Below are positions 9,618 through 18,058 of a stretch of 64,000 nucleotides of DNA, piece after piece. Every line of letters starts with the position of its first letter. The stretch's first letter is position 1. The notes below the pieces were generated by a model, which made no database searches, was not told the origin of the DNA, and saw only the letters and a list, made by a program, of their open reading frames with translations. The position numbers were made by a program, and so were the translations under genes. The DNA comes from Salaquimonas sp041736675. GTDB taxonomy: Bacteria; Pseudomonadota; Alphaproteobacteria; Rhizobiales; Rhizobiaceae. The stretch covers positions 7,338 through 71,337 of the forward strand of contig JBGSTD010000010.1 of assembly GCA_041736675.1 (NCBI GenBank), read 5' to 3'.

Positions 9618-10724
9618 CTATCGCAATTTGAGGGTTGAAAGACCGATCAGGGCCAGAATGACAGCGATTATCCAGAACCGGATAACAACCTGACTTTCGG
9701 TCCATCCCTTTTTCTCAAAATGGTGATGGATTGGCGCCATGCGGAAGACGCGTTTGCCGGTCAACTTGAAAGAGGCAACCTGAATGATTACCGAAAGAGC
9801 TTCGACAACAAACAAACCACCAATAATGACCAGAACGATTTCATGTTTTGTCGCAACCGCTGTCGCGCCGATCATGCCGCCCAGAGCAAGCGAGCCTGTA
9901 TCTCCCATGAAGATCGCCGCAGGCGGAGCGTTAAACCATAAAAAGCCAAGTCCGGCTCCAATGACAGCACCGCAAATGACCGCAACTTCACCCGTTCCAA
10001 TGACAAAATGAATTTGCAGATATTCCGCAAAGATCGCGTTTCCCGACAGATAGGCGATGACACCGAAAGAACCTGCCGCGATCATCACGGGAACAATAGC
10101 CAAGCCGTCAAGCCCGTCTGTCAGATTGACCGCATTGCCTGCAGCGACAATGACAACCGCGCCAAACAGCACAAAGAAAATTCCGAGATCAAGCAACCAG
10201 TCCTTGAAAAAGGGAAATGCCAGCGAACTTGCAAATGGCACCAGATCGCCTGAAGCATTGTGTTCGCCATTGATCATGATTGCAAATACCGCAATGCCCG
10301 CGATCAGGAACTCGAGGAGCAGGCGAACCCGCCCGGAAAATCCCTTGTGACTGGCTTTGGTCACTTTCAAATAATCATCGTAAAAACCGATCGCACCAAA
10401 ACCGAGCGTCACCAGCAAAACCACCCAGACATAAACGCTCGTAAGGTTTGCCCAGATGGCCGACGATGCAACAATTCCGGAAAGGATCATCAACCCGCCC
10501 ATTGTAGGCGTTCCGGCTTTGGCAAAATGGGTTTCCGGTCCATCAGCACGAATAGGCTGGCCCTTGCCCTGGCGAATTTTCAACGAGGCAATAATTCGCG
10601 GCCCAAAAAGAAATACGAAAAGTGCTGATGTCACAAGGGCACCTGCAGTCCGGAATGTGATGTAGCGGAAAATATTGAACTCCGGAAAGGAGGTCGCAAA
10701 ATCCTGGCTCAAATAATAAAGCAT
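9618..10724 (-). CDS. mraY: Phospho-MurNAc-pentapeptide translocase MraY
   Basis: MraY moves phospho-MurNAc-pentapeptide onto undecaprenyl phosphate, making lipid I. The 368-residue polytopic protein has the catalytic loops FYDDYLKVTKASHKGFSGR, AVNLTDGLDGLAIVP and FMGDTGSLALGG with the conserved acidic residues, and the periplasm-independent loop PIHHHFEKKGWTESQVV. All are diagnostic for MraY/WecA-type transferases, and length and neighbours identify MraY. It follows murF by 3 bp. Confidence 0.98.
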   Translation of the reverse strand: MLYYLSQDFATSFPEFNIFRYITFRTAGALVTSALFVFLFGPRIIASLKIRQGKGQPIRADGPETHFAKAGTPTMGGLMILSGIVASSAIWANLTSVYVWVVLLVTLGFGAIGFYDDYLKVTKASHKGFSGRVRLLLEFLIAGIAVFAIMINGEHNASGDLVPFASSLAFPFFKDWLLDLGIFFVLFGAVVIVAAGNAVNLTDGLDGLAIVPVMIAAGSFGVIAYLSGNAIFAEYLQIHFVIGTGEVAVICGAVIGAGLGFLWFNAPPAAIFMGDTGSLALGGMIGATAVATKHEIVLVIIGGLFVVEALSVIIQVASFKLTGKRVFRMAPIHHHFEKKGWTESQVVIRFWIIAVILALIGLSTLKLR

Positions 10725-10727
10725 CGT

Positions 10728-12164
10728 CTAGTTCCCCAACCGCTTGCCGCTTTGTTTTACAGCAAATTTCGTGCAAAGTGCTTCCACCAGTTCCGCGAAT
10801 CTCAGCCCGTTTGATGCCTTTAGCATGATAATGTCATCCTGGCGCAATGTCTTGCTTATTTCAGCTTGAGCCGATTGCCAGTCCGTGTAATGGCCGCCAA
10901 AGCACTTGGCGGCGAGTTCCTCTTTCAAAACAGCGATATCACTGCCGATTGTGAAAACCAGATCAATACCAAATTCTCGAATCGGCAAGGCAAGTTCGCG
11001 ATGGAATTTTTGGGCGGAATGCCCCAATTCACGCATATCCCCAAGCACTGCGATTCGCCTTCCCTTACCTTCTATTCCCGTCGATCCGAGCGCTGCCATA
11101 GCCGAACGCATCGAGGTCGGATTGGCATTGTAGCTTTCATCAATCAACAAAAAAGTTTCTTTTCCCTTGGCAAGTTCATGACGTTTACCCCGGCCTTTTT
11201 CTGGCTTGATCGAAGAAACCGCATCAACGCTTTTGGCAAGATCGGCTCCGGCAAGATCGGCAACTCCAAGAACAAGCACAGCATTGCTCAGCATGTGGTC
11301 GCCATGAACATTGATAACCCCGGAATGGGTTTTACCACGCAACGAGACTGAAAATCGGGTCTGCCCATCGCTGCTTTCGGCTGACTTCAAACGAAAATCG
11401 CTGCCGCGTTTTGAACCAAACGTCAGCAGATGCTCAACGTCCGCTTTTATCGCATATTCCGACAATAGTTTCGCCCTCTTGTCGGAACTTGAAATAACCC
11501 CATAGCCACCCGGCACCACACCTTCAAAGATTTCAGCCTTTGCCTTGGCAATCTGGTCAACATCTTTGAAAGCGCCAAGATGAACCGCACCGACATTGGT
11601 GATCACTGCGATATGCGGACGAACCATCTTGACCAGCGGACGGATCTCGTCAGGATGGTTCATGCCGATTTCAAAGACACCAAATTTTGTTTCGGTCGGC
11701 ATGCGCGCCAGAGTGAGCGGAACGCCCCAGTGATTGTTGAACGAGGCGACAGAGGCATGAACGGCTCCCGATGCGGCGAGCACCGTGCGCAACATTTCCT
11801 TGGTTGTCGTCTTGCCCACACTACCAGTAACAGCAATAATACGACCCTTGCAGCGAGCCCTTGCCGCCATTCCCAATTGCCGCATCGCTTCAAGAACATC
11901 ACTGACAACAACCAGCGGCACTTTGATGCCGCCAAGCGCGACCAGCTTCTCTTCGGCAACTATTGCCATCGAAGCCCCTGCCTTCATCGCTGCGGACACA
12001 AAGTCATGCCCGTCCATGTTTTCACCCTTGATGGCAAAATAGGCTTCGCCCGGCTGCAATGTTCTCGTGTCGATTGAAATGCCGGTTATGCCTTCTGGCA
12101 TCGGTCCGACGGGTCTGCCTTTTGTGGCAGCCAGCAGCGCGTCTGTTTCCCATAGCAATGTCAC
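10728..12164 (-). CDS. murF: UDP-MurNAc-tripeptide--D-Ala-D-Ala ligase MurF
   Basis: MurF adds D-Ala-D-Ala, the product of Ddl in this cluster, to the UDP-MurNAc tripeptide. The 478-residue product has GISIDTRTLQPGEAYFAIKG at the N-terminus, the P-loop IAVTGSVGKTTTKEMLRTVL, FEIGMNHPDEI and LIDESYNANPTSMRSA, all standard MurF segments. The start overlaps the murE stop by 4 bp, so murE and murF are coupled. Confidence 0.97.
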   Translation of the reverse strand: MTLLWETDALLAATKGRPVGPMPEGITGISIDTRTLQPGEAYFAIKGENMDGHDFVSAAMKAGASMAIVAEEKLVALGGIKVPLVVVSDVLEAMRQLGMAARARCKGRIIAVTGSVGKTTTKEMLRTVLAASGAVHASVASFNNHWGVPLTLARMPTETKFGVFEIGMNHPDEIRPLVKMVRPHIAVITNVGAVHLGAFKDVDQIAKAKAEIFEGVVPGGYGVISSSDKRAKLLSEYAIKADVEHLLTFGSKRGSDFRLKSAESSDGQTRFSVSLRGKTHSGVINVHGDHMLSNAVLVLGVADLAGADLAKSVDAVSSIKPEKGRGKRHELAKGKETFLLIDESYNANPTSMRSAMAALGSTGIEGKGRRIAVLGDMRELGHSAQKFHRELALPIREFGIDLVFTIGSDIAVLKEELAAKCFGGHYTDWQSAQAEISKTLRQDDIIMLKASNGLRFAELVEALCTKFAVKQSGKRLGN

Positions 12165-13663
12165 GCTTTTGCTCCGCTTGTTTTCCCGCCATTCGCAAGT
12201 ATCGCTTCACGCAAAACCGCATGATCTGAAAAGGGATGAACTGTCGTTCCAATGGTCTGACCAACCTCATGCCCCTTGCCGGCAACCACCAGACAATCCC
12301 CTTTGCCCAATGCCGCTACCGCTTTTTCTATGGCGAGTTTGCGATCAGCAATTTCAATGGCTTCGGGAGCTGCAGACAATATCTGCTTTCGTATGGTTGA
12401 CGGCTCTTCTGTGCGGGGATTATCGTCGGTGACAATTACATCATCTGCCAGTCTGGCAGCAATTTCGCCCATGATCGGCCGCTTGCCGGGATCGCGGTCA
12501 CCGCCACAGCCAAATACACATACAAGCCGCCCAGTGGTGAACGGGCGCAATGATGACAATACATTTTCCAGCGCTTCCGGCTTGTGGGCATAGTCAACAT
12601 AACAAGGCGCGTGATCGGCGGAGTAACCAACAAGATCAAGCCGTCCAGGCGCACCTTCAAGATGCTCCAGCGCATGGAGTGCCGTTTCAGCATCCGTTCC
12701 GGTTGCAATTGCCAATCCGGCCGCCACCAATCCATTGGCAATCTGGAAATCACCTGCCAGCGGAAACTCAATGCGGTAGTGTCTGCCCTCATGGCGAATT
12801 TCAGCGATCTGGCAAAAGCGTTCATGTTCCACACGGGTAAGCGTCAGGAATTCACCCTTGCGCCCAACGCTTAGCGCCTTGTGCCCTGCCTGCCTTGCCA
12901 CCTCGATCGCCTTTGCGCTGTAGGAATCATCGGCAAACACAATGGCGGGCGAATTTTTGGGAAGCAATTCGCCAAACAGGCGCATTTTGGAAGCAAAATA
13001 ATGTTCGACAGTCGGATGATAATCCATATGGTCCCGACCCAGATTGGTAAATCCGGCAGCACTGAGCTTGACGCCGTCTAGCCTGAACTGATCCAGTCCA
13101 TGCGAGGATGCCTCCATCGCGCCATGCGTCACTCCCTCATCGGCAAGGTCTTGCAGCAGCCGGTGCAGATCAACGGGATCAGGCGTCGTCAGACTTCCGT
13201 ATTCGTCACGCCCCGGCGAAACCACGCCCGTGGTTCCGATGCTAGCGGATGCATAGCCAGCAGCTTTCCATATCTGGCGAATAAAAGCGGCAACTGACGT
13301 CTTTCCAGCAGTTCCAGTGACAGCAACCATCGTCTGCGGTTGCCTTGGATAAAAGGCTGCAGCGAGCATTGACAAGGCTTTTCTGGGGTCATCAAGCACC
13401 AGCAACGGCACCTTGATACCATCAACATTTGCGCCGCTATGAGTTAGAATAGCACCGGCACCCGCTGCCAATGCCTGGTGAATATACATTGCCCCGTCAC
13501 TGGCATTGCCTTTCAGCGCTACGAACAGGGTTCCTTGACTGACTTTCCGCGAGTCAGCGGTAATGCCACCAATATCAGGATCAGAATTCAACGGGCTTAT
13601 GAAACCCTTAAATGCGCCTTCATCATTTGCCGTTGCGGCCCTGGTCAAGTCGCTTAATTTCAT
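12161..13663 (-). CDS. murE: UDP-MurNAc-L-Ala-D-Glu--meso-DAP ligase MurE
   Basis: MurE adds the third stem-peptide residue. The 500-residue product shows GGITADSRKVSQGTLFVALKG, the P-loop MVAVTGTAGKTSVAAF, the carbamylated-lysine region YFASKMRLFGELLP, and VTDDNPRTEEPSTI. The DNPR motif in that last stretch selects meso-diaminopimelate rather than lysine, so this organism is expected to have DAP-type peptidoglycan. It is separated from ftsI by a 107-bp spacer, the second largest gap in the cluster. Confidence 0.97.
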   Translation of the reverse strand: MKLSDLTRAATANDEGAFKGFISPLNSDPDIGGITADSRKVSQGTLFVALKGNASDGAMYIHQALAAGAGAILTHSGANVDGIKVPLLVLDDPRKALSMLAAAFYPRQPQTMVAVTGTAGKTSVAAFIRQIWKAAGYASASIGTTGVVSPGRDEYGSLTTPDPVDLHRLLQDLADEGVTHGAMEASSHGLDQFRLDGVKLSAAGFTNLGRDHMDYHPTVEHYFASKMRLFGELLPKNSPAIVFADDSYSAKAIEVARQAGHKALSVGRKGEFLTLTRVEHERFCQIAEIRHEGRHYRIEFPLAGDFQIANGLVAAGLAIATGTDAETALHALEHLEGAPGRLDLVGYSADHAPCYVDYAHKPEALENVLSSLRPFTTGRLVCVFGCGGDRDPGKRPIMGEIAARLADDVIVTDDNPRTEEPSTIRKQILSAAPEAIEIADRKLAIEKAVAALGKGDCLVVAGKGHEVGQTIGTTVHPFSDHAVLREAILANGGKTSGAKA

Positions 13664-13731
13664 TTTTGTGCCCTGAAACCCGTCGATGTTATTTGTGCAT
13701 TTGTGTTGTGTTTATCGCTGTTGAAATCTGT

Positions 13732-13757
13732 TTGACGGCATGGCCCACGCCCGTCAA
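13732..13757. other. Inverted repeat between ftsI and murE
   Basis: TTGACGG (13732-13738) and CCGTCAA (13751-13757) form a perfect 7-bp inverted repeat with a 12-base spacer, just downstream of ftsI and upstream of murE on the transcribed strand. It lacks a following T-run, so a transcription terminator is unlikely; an attenuator, a processing hairpin or a protein site are all possible. Confidence 0.3.
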
Positions 13758-13770
13758 TACAAACCTCCCG

Positions 13771-15486
13771 TCAATATTTGACCGACATCATATCCAAATC
13801 TTCGCCAAATTGTGGCTGAACACCCAGCAATGGCGCGGAACGTCGAACAATGTTGGAAACCATGGGGGCAGCGTTCAAACCTGAGGTCGCACCCATTCCC
13901 GGATTTTCAGACTTTGGTTCATCTATGATCGTCAACACCATGTATTTTGGGTCGTTGATCGGAAAGGCCGCAAGAAAGGCGTTAAAGCGTTTTTCAGACG
14001 AATATCTGCCACGGACAACTTTTTCTGCCGTTCCTGTTTTTCCGCCAACCCAGTAACCGGGCACATCAGCCCTGCGACCCGAACCCTTTTCGACATTGAG
14101 ACGGAAAAGATACCGCATGTCATCGCTGGTTTTTTTGCTGATTACCTGTATCGCCAGCTTGTCTGCTTCCTCGCGGCTTCGTTTGAATACTGTCGGCGGA
14201 ACAAGTCTGCCGCCATTCATCAGCGCAGCGCCAGCAACAGCAGTATGAAGAGGTGTTGTTGTTGCACCGTGGCCAAAAGAGATCGTAACGGAATTGAGCT
14301 TCTTCCAAACCTTTGGTTCAACCGGAGTTGCAGTTTCCTGCAGTTCAAATTGCATTTTTTCAAGCAGGCCGATCTTGTGAAGAAACTCGCGGTGACCTTC
14401 CATTCCCACCACATCAGCCATTTTGGCAGTGCCGATATTGGATGAATAAATAAAGACTTCAGGAACGCTCAATACACGTTTTTTTCCATGAAAGTCATTG
14501 ATTGTGAAGCCTGCAACCCTCAACGGTTTGGAAGCATCAAAGCGGCTCTGCAAAGTCACCTTGCCGCTATCAAGTGCCATCGCCGTCGTGAATGCCTTGA
14601 TGGTCGAACCCATTTCGTACAGCCCGGCTGACATGCGGTTCAAATGGTCAGCTTCCAGCGCGCCTGCAGGTTGATTGGAATCATAGTCAGGAAAGGATGC
14701 CATGGCGATGACCTCACCTGTATGCACATCCAGCACTACAGCGCCCGCAGCGATAGCGTGATAACGCTCCATCGCCATCTGCAATTCTTCATGGACGATT
14801 GCCTGAACGCGCACATCCATCGCCATGATAACCGGCTCACCCTTTTCAACGGCGCCAAATCCGGCATCCCTGAGATCCTTCAGACCGCGATCGTCAATCA
14901 CCTTTTCGGTACCGGCAATCCCCACATTGTCAATATTGACGTGACCAACCAGGTGGGCGGAAATTGACCCATTGGGATAAAACCGCCGGGTTTCCCGTTT
15001 GAAACCGATGCCGGGGATACCCAGTTCCAAAATCTTGTTTTGCTGGGCCGGAGTTAGCTCACGCCGCAACCAGACGAAACCCGCTTCTCCGGAAAGGCGT
15101 TTGTAAATCTGCTCGTTGTTCAAGTCCGGGAGAACCGAGGCGAGTTGCTCAACAGCTTCATCAACATCAACAATCCGGCGAGGTTCCGCATAGAGTGAGG
15201 CCGTATTGATATCTGTCCCGAGGGTACGCCCGTTTCGGTCAAGTATATCGGGTCTGCGTGCAGAAATGGTCGGGTCGGCCAAATTGAGCGCTGCCGATTG
15301 GGAAGGCTCGACAAATCCGAAATAGGCAAGTCGGGCGCAGATGGCGCCATAAACCGCACAAACCATAACCATGGCAAGAACGACGCGTGACTGAGCCTGT
15401 GATCGTGCAAAATTTTGCGTGCCCGAAAGGCGGAAAATACCGGCATGTTCTCTTTTTGCTGTGGTTGTCTCAGGGGCGTGATTCAT
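13771..15486 (-). CDS. ftsI: Class B penicillin-binding protein FtsI (PBP3)
   Basis: FtsI is the septal transpeptidase that works with FtsW. It has a short cytoplasmic tail, one membrane segment (about residues 35-55, VVLAMVMVCAVYGAICARL), a PBP dimerisation domain starting near ARRPDILDRNGRTLGTDI, and the transpeptidase triad STIK (294-297, nucleophile Ser294), SSN (348-350) and KTG (483-485). Length 571 is usual for rhizobial FtsI. The start overlaps ftsL by 4 bp. Confidence 0.97.
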   Translation of the reverse strand: MNHAPETTTAKREHAGIFRLSGTQNFARSQAQSRVVLAMVMVCAVYGAICARLAYFGFVEPSQSAALNLADPTISARRPDILDRNGRTLGTDINTASLYAEPRRIVDVDEAVEQLASVLPDLNNEQIYKRLSGEAGFVWLRRELTPAQQNKILELGIPGIGFKRETRRFYPNGSISAHLVGHVNIDNVGIAGTEKVIDDRGLKDLRDAGFGAVEKGEPVIMAMDVRVQAIVHEELQMAMERYHAIAAGAVVLDVHTGEVIAMASFPDYDSNQPAGALEADHLNRMSAGLYEMGSTIKAFTTAMALDSGKVTLQSRFDASKPLRVAGFTINDFHGKKRVLSVPEVFIYSSNIGTAKMADVVGMEGHREFLHKIGLLEKMQFELQETATPVEPKVWKKLNSVTISFGHGATTTPLHTAVAGAALMNGGRLVPPTVFKRSREEADKLAIQVISKKTSDDMRYLFRLNVEKGSGRRADVPGYWVGGKTGTAEKVVRGRYSSEKRFNAFLAAFPINDPKYMVLTIIDEPKSENPGMGATSGLNAAPMVSNIVRRSAPLLGVQPQFGEDLDMMSVKY

Positions 15487-15872
15487 TGTTTTTTCCCCTT
15501 GATGATGCTGCCTGTGGATACGCCCTGCTCGGGCTGACCCTCAATCAGTCCGGCAATTCCATTATCGGCACCACCTTCAAAATGTGGTGGTCTGATCGGA
15601 ATTTCAGTAATCTGGCCAATCGCTTGTGGATCAATCGGATCAATATCCAATTGGCCTTTATAGCGTTCGACCAGCACCTTCAGGCGTTTGGGTTCTATCA
15701 GCAGGCTCCAGTCGGCCTTGAGAATTTCAATCGCATCCTGTTCAACCTTGATCTTGTTCTGAATTTGCGTGACCCGTTCGATGGCGATTTCGGAATCATG
15801 CTTGACCTTGAAGGTGAACGCAGCGCCGCCGAGCAGCAGACCGATCATGAGAATGTCGAGGGATCTAAGCAA
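15483..15872 (-). CDS. ftsL: Cell division protein FtsL
   Basis: A small bitopic divisome protein that forms a complex with FtsQ and FtsB and activates FtsWI. The 129-residue product has an N-terminal membrane helix (LDILMIGLLLGGAAFTF, about 5-21) followed by a heptad-like coiled-coil stretch (ERVTQIQNKIKVEQDAIEIL), then the ADWSLLIEPKRLKVLVERY motif typical of alphaproteobacterial FtsL. Sequence conservation in this family is weak; position between rsmH and ftsI is the strongest support. Overlaps rsmH by 8 bp and ftsI by 4 bp. Confidence 0.9.
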   Translation of the reverse strand: MLRSLDILMIGLLLGGAAFTFKVKHDSEIAIERVTQIQNKIKVEQDAIEILKADWSLLIEPKRLKVLVERYKGQLDIDPIDPQAIGQITEIPIRPPHFEGGADNGIAGLIEGQPEQGVSTGSIIKGKKQ

Positions 15873-16908
15873 TTGGGTTCACCTGTGAGAGGGAGAGTTT
15901 GGGAAGACCGAACAAGTCAAGATTCTCGCTTTGCGGATCGGCATTTGTTCGCACACCGGCACGCAATTTGGCCGATCGGGAACGCGGGTTTCGTTCGCAT
16001 TCCTCTTTGCCTGCCAAAATGGCGGAACGTTTTTCCTGGGAGAAAGTGGCACTGGCTGAAACAACCTGCGGCAAATGCCTTGAACCCGATGCCTTGCCGG
16101 CACGGTCAGCAAAAAACCGCTTTACGATCCGGTCTTCGAGCGAGTGAAATGTCACAACAACAAGCCTGCCACCCGGCGAGAGTATCCGCTCGGCAGCAAA
16201 AAGCGCCTTGGCCAATTCTTCGAGTTCACGGTTGACGAAAATACGCAGGCCCTGAAAACTTCTCGTTGCGGGATGTATCTTGTCGCCCGGCTTGCGACCA
16301 ATTGTTTTTTCGATGAGTTTTGCAAGTTGCAGCGTGCTGGAGAATGTCATTGCTCCGCGCGCATCGACAATGGCCCGTGAAATTCGCGATGCGTGCCGCT
16401 CTTCGCCCAGAATGCCCAAAACCCGCGTGAGTGTTGCCTGGTCCGCATGGTTTATCACGTCTGCTGCAGAAACGCCTGATTGGGCCATCCGCATGTCGAG
16501 CGGTCCATCCTTTTGAAACGAAAAACCGCGCTCCGCTTCATCAAGCTGCATGGAGGAAACGCCGATATCAAGAACCACGCCATCAACGCTCTGATGGCCC
16601 AGCATGCGGGCTGTCTCGTCAAGGTTGGAAAACCGCCCGTGGGTCAGGGTCAAACGGCCTTGCATTTCGCTCACCAATTCCTGGCCGTCGCGAATGGCAT
16701 TGGGGTCCTGGTCAATCGCCAGGACGTTTGTCCCCGCATTGAGCAATGCACGCGAATAACCACCGGCACCAAAGGTGCCGTCTATAATGGTTTCCCCCGA
16801 AGCCGGGATCAGATTGGCAACAACCTCGTGGAGCATGACAGGCACATGACGGATTGGTCCGCCAGCCGGAGATAGCGCATTTTCAGCGCCTTCACGACCA
16901 TCGCTCAC
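15865..16908 (-). CDS. rsmH: 16S rRNA (cytosine1402-N4)-methyltransferase RsmH (MraW)
   Basis: RsmH methylates N4 of C1402 in the 16S rRNA P-site. The product starts with HVPVMLHEVVANLIPASGE, has the SAM-binding IDGTFGAGGYSRALL, GVVLDIGVSSMQLDEAERGF and VVTFHSLEDRIVKRFF. The frame is open far upstream to 17577, but that part lies over mraZ. The GTG at 16908, sharing GTGA with the mraZ stop, gives 347 residues and MSDGREGAENAL before the conserved core, and is chosen. The stop overlaps ftsL. Confidence 0.96.
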   Translation of the reverse strand: MSDGREGAENALSPAGGPIRHVPVMLHEVVANLIPASGETIIDGTFGAGGYSRALLNAGTNVLAIDQDPNAIRDGQELVSEMQGRLTLTHGRFSNLDETARMLGHQSVDGVVLDIGVSSMQLDEAERGFSFQKDGPLDMRMAQSGVSAADVINHADQATLTRVLGILGEERHASRISRAIVDARGAMTFSSTLQLAKLIEKTIGRKPGDKIHPATRSFQGLRIFVNRELEELAKALFAAERILSPGGRLVVVTFHSLEDRIVKRFFADRAGKASGSRHLPQVVSASATFSQEKRSAILAGKEECERNPRSRSAKLRAGVRTNADPQSENLDLFGLPKLSLSQVNPIA

Positions 16909-17444
16909 GTGCCTTGCTCCTTGCTGCTCTTCTGATTGCCGGAACCTGTTTCCGTAGATGGAGAACGAGGTTCCGCCAGGCTTGCGGGGGAATTTGAATG
17001 GGTAGAAAATGAACCGAGAGCGCCGCGCATCTCGCGCACTTTCATTCTGGCCTTCTCGCGATATCGGGCAAACTGTTCCGGTTCCCAAAGCTGGAAAAAA
17101 TGCCCGCGGCCGACAAATGCCACGTGATCCGTAATTCCTGTATGGGCGCGAATATTGTCGGTTAGAATGATACGTCCCTCTCCATCGAGTTTGATCTCGT
17201 CCGCTTCCCCCAGCAGATGAAAAGACCACATCTCGTATTCCTCCGAAAACGGGTCCATCAACGACAGCCTCTGCAGGTTCGTTTCCATGAAAAGGGGACC
17301 ACCTGCCTCGACAACGGGATTTTCCACGCTCAACAAAATATGAATGGAAGTTTGGCCAGTCAGAACCGTGCGGAAATTGGCAGGAATTGAAACCCTGCCC
17401 TTTTTGTCCACCCGATTGATCGTGTTCGATACGAACCGATCCAT
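16905..17444 (-). CDS. mraZ: Transcriptional regulator MraZ
   Basis: MraZ is a two-domain AbrB-like (SpoVT/AbrB fold) DNA-binding protein that in other bacteria controls its own dcw operon. The halves are visible as NTINRVDKKGRVSIPANFR (about 8-26) and EIKLDGEGRIILTDNIRAH (about 86-104), then FVGRGHFFQLWEPEQFARY. At 179 residues it exceeds the usual 140-155 because of a Ser/Pro/Thr/Glu-rich tail of about 38 residues after residue 141. It is the first gene of the cluster, with a 614-bp spacer upstream. Overlaps rsmH by 4 bp. Confidence 0.94.
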   Translation of the reverse strand: MDRFVSNTINRVDKKGRVSIPANFRTVLTGQTSIHILLSVENPVVEAGGPLFMETNLQRLSLMDPFSEEYEMWSFHLLGEADEIKLDGEGRIILTDNIRAHTGITDHVAFVGRGHFFQLWEPEQFARYREKARMKVREMRGALGSFSTHSNSPASLAEPRSPSTETGSGNQKSSKEQGT

Positions 17445-17810
17445 AGCTAGCCTCTTTTCCCACCTGCCTGATACTTGAAACCGTCCCCGCTGCCTGCGAG
17501 GCCGAATACTCTTGGCGCTGTGGGTTTGGCGCGCACGATCTCATGCTCGCTTCTCCCCAATTGCTGCACTCATGCACCGCGATCCGGGTTCAATATCAGC
17601 CACCAAGAAGATTGACCGCTGATCCGGAAATCCGACACACGCAGCCGCGCTGTCATCCGCATTATTTCGATGCAAATCATTGTTGGACCTGTTCGAAATA
17701 TGACATGTTTGGGGTATCATGGGATAATTTGGGCGTCAATGGATTGAACTGGAAAATTAAGGCTTTTTGAATCCTTTATTAGGATTTCAGTAAGCTTTGC
17801 CCAAATAGGG

Positions 17811-17825
17811 TTAAGGAACCCTTAA
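17811..17825 (-). promoter_or_regulatory. Candidate CtrA box upstream of mraZ
   Basis: The minus strand reads TTAAGGGTTCCTTAAC, an exact match to the published CtrA consensus TTAA-N7-TTAA(C). It lies about 370 bp before the mraZ start codon. CtrA is the master cell-cycle response regulator of Alphaproteobacteria. The match is seen in sequence; binding and regulation of the dcw cluster are inferred. Confidence 0.5.
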
Positions 17826-17860
17826 AGGCCATTTGTGGCAGGCAAGCCGACATCTGGCGA

Positions 17861-17877
17861 TGAGTCAAAGTGACTCA
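17861..17877. other. Perfect inverted repeat TGAGTCA-N3-TGACTCA
   Basis: Seven-base arms at 17861-17867 and 17871-17877 with spacer AAG. Each arm contains a GANTC methylation site, so the repeat could be a protein operator, a methylation-sensitive element, or both. No T-run follows on either strand, which argues against a terminator. Confidence 0.4.
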
Positions 17878-18058
17878 CCACCACAAACCGGCGCTAAAAA
17901 AGTATCGAAAATATTTGTCTTATTATCAGTTAATTACGTCTGGCGATCCGGGCCGCCGATTTGTATTGCTCAACTTGTTGCAGCCAGCAAGCATGCCGCT
18001 GCAGGACGCACAGGCAAAAAAATCTATCAAAAAACAGGACGAATTGCGTCTTTTACTG

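Larger units (their letters stand above)
17445..18058. promoter_or_regulatory. Spacer upstream of the dcw cluster
   Basis: No gene is supported in these 614 bases; short open frames here lack ribosome sites and family features. The region must hold the mraZ promoter on the minus strand. Visible elements are a candidate CtrA box (17811-17825), an inverted repeat AATCCT/AGGATT at 17770-17775 and 17781-17786, a perfect repeat TGAGTCA/TGACTCA (17861-17877), and three GANTC sites (17769, 17862, 17872). A GTGGG near 17460 lies next to the mraZ ribosome site, but a clear triple MraZ box is not seen. Confidence 0.5.
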
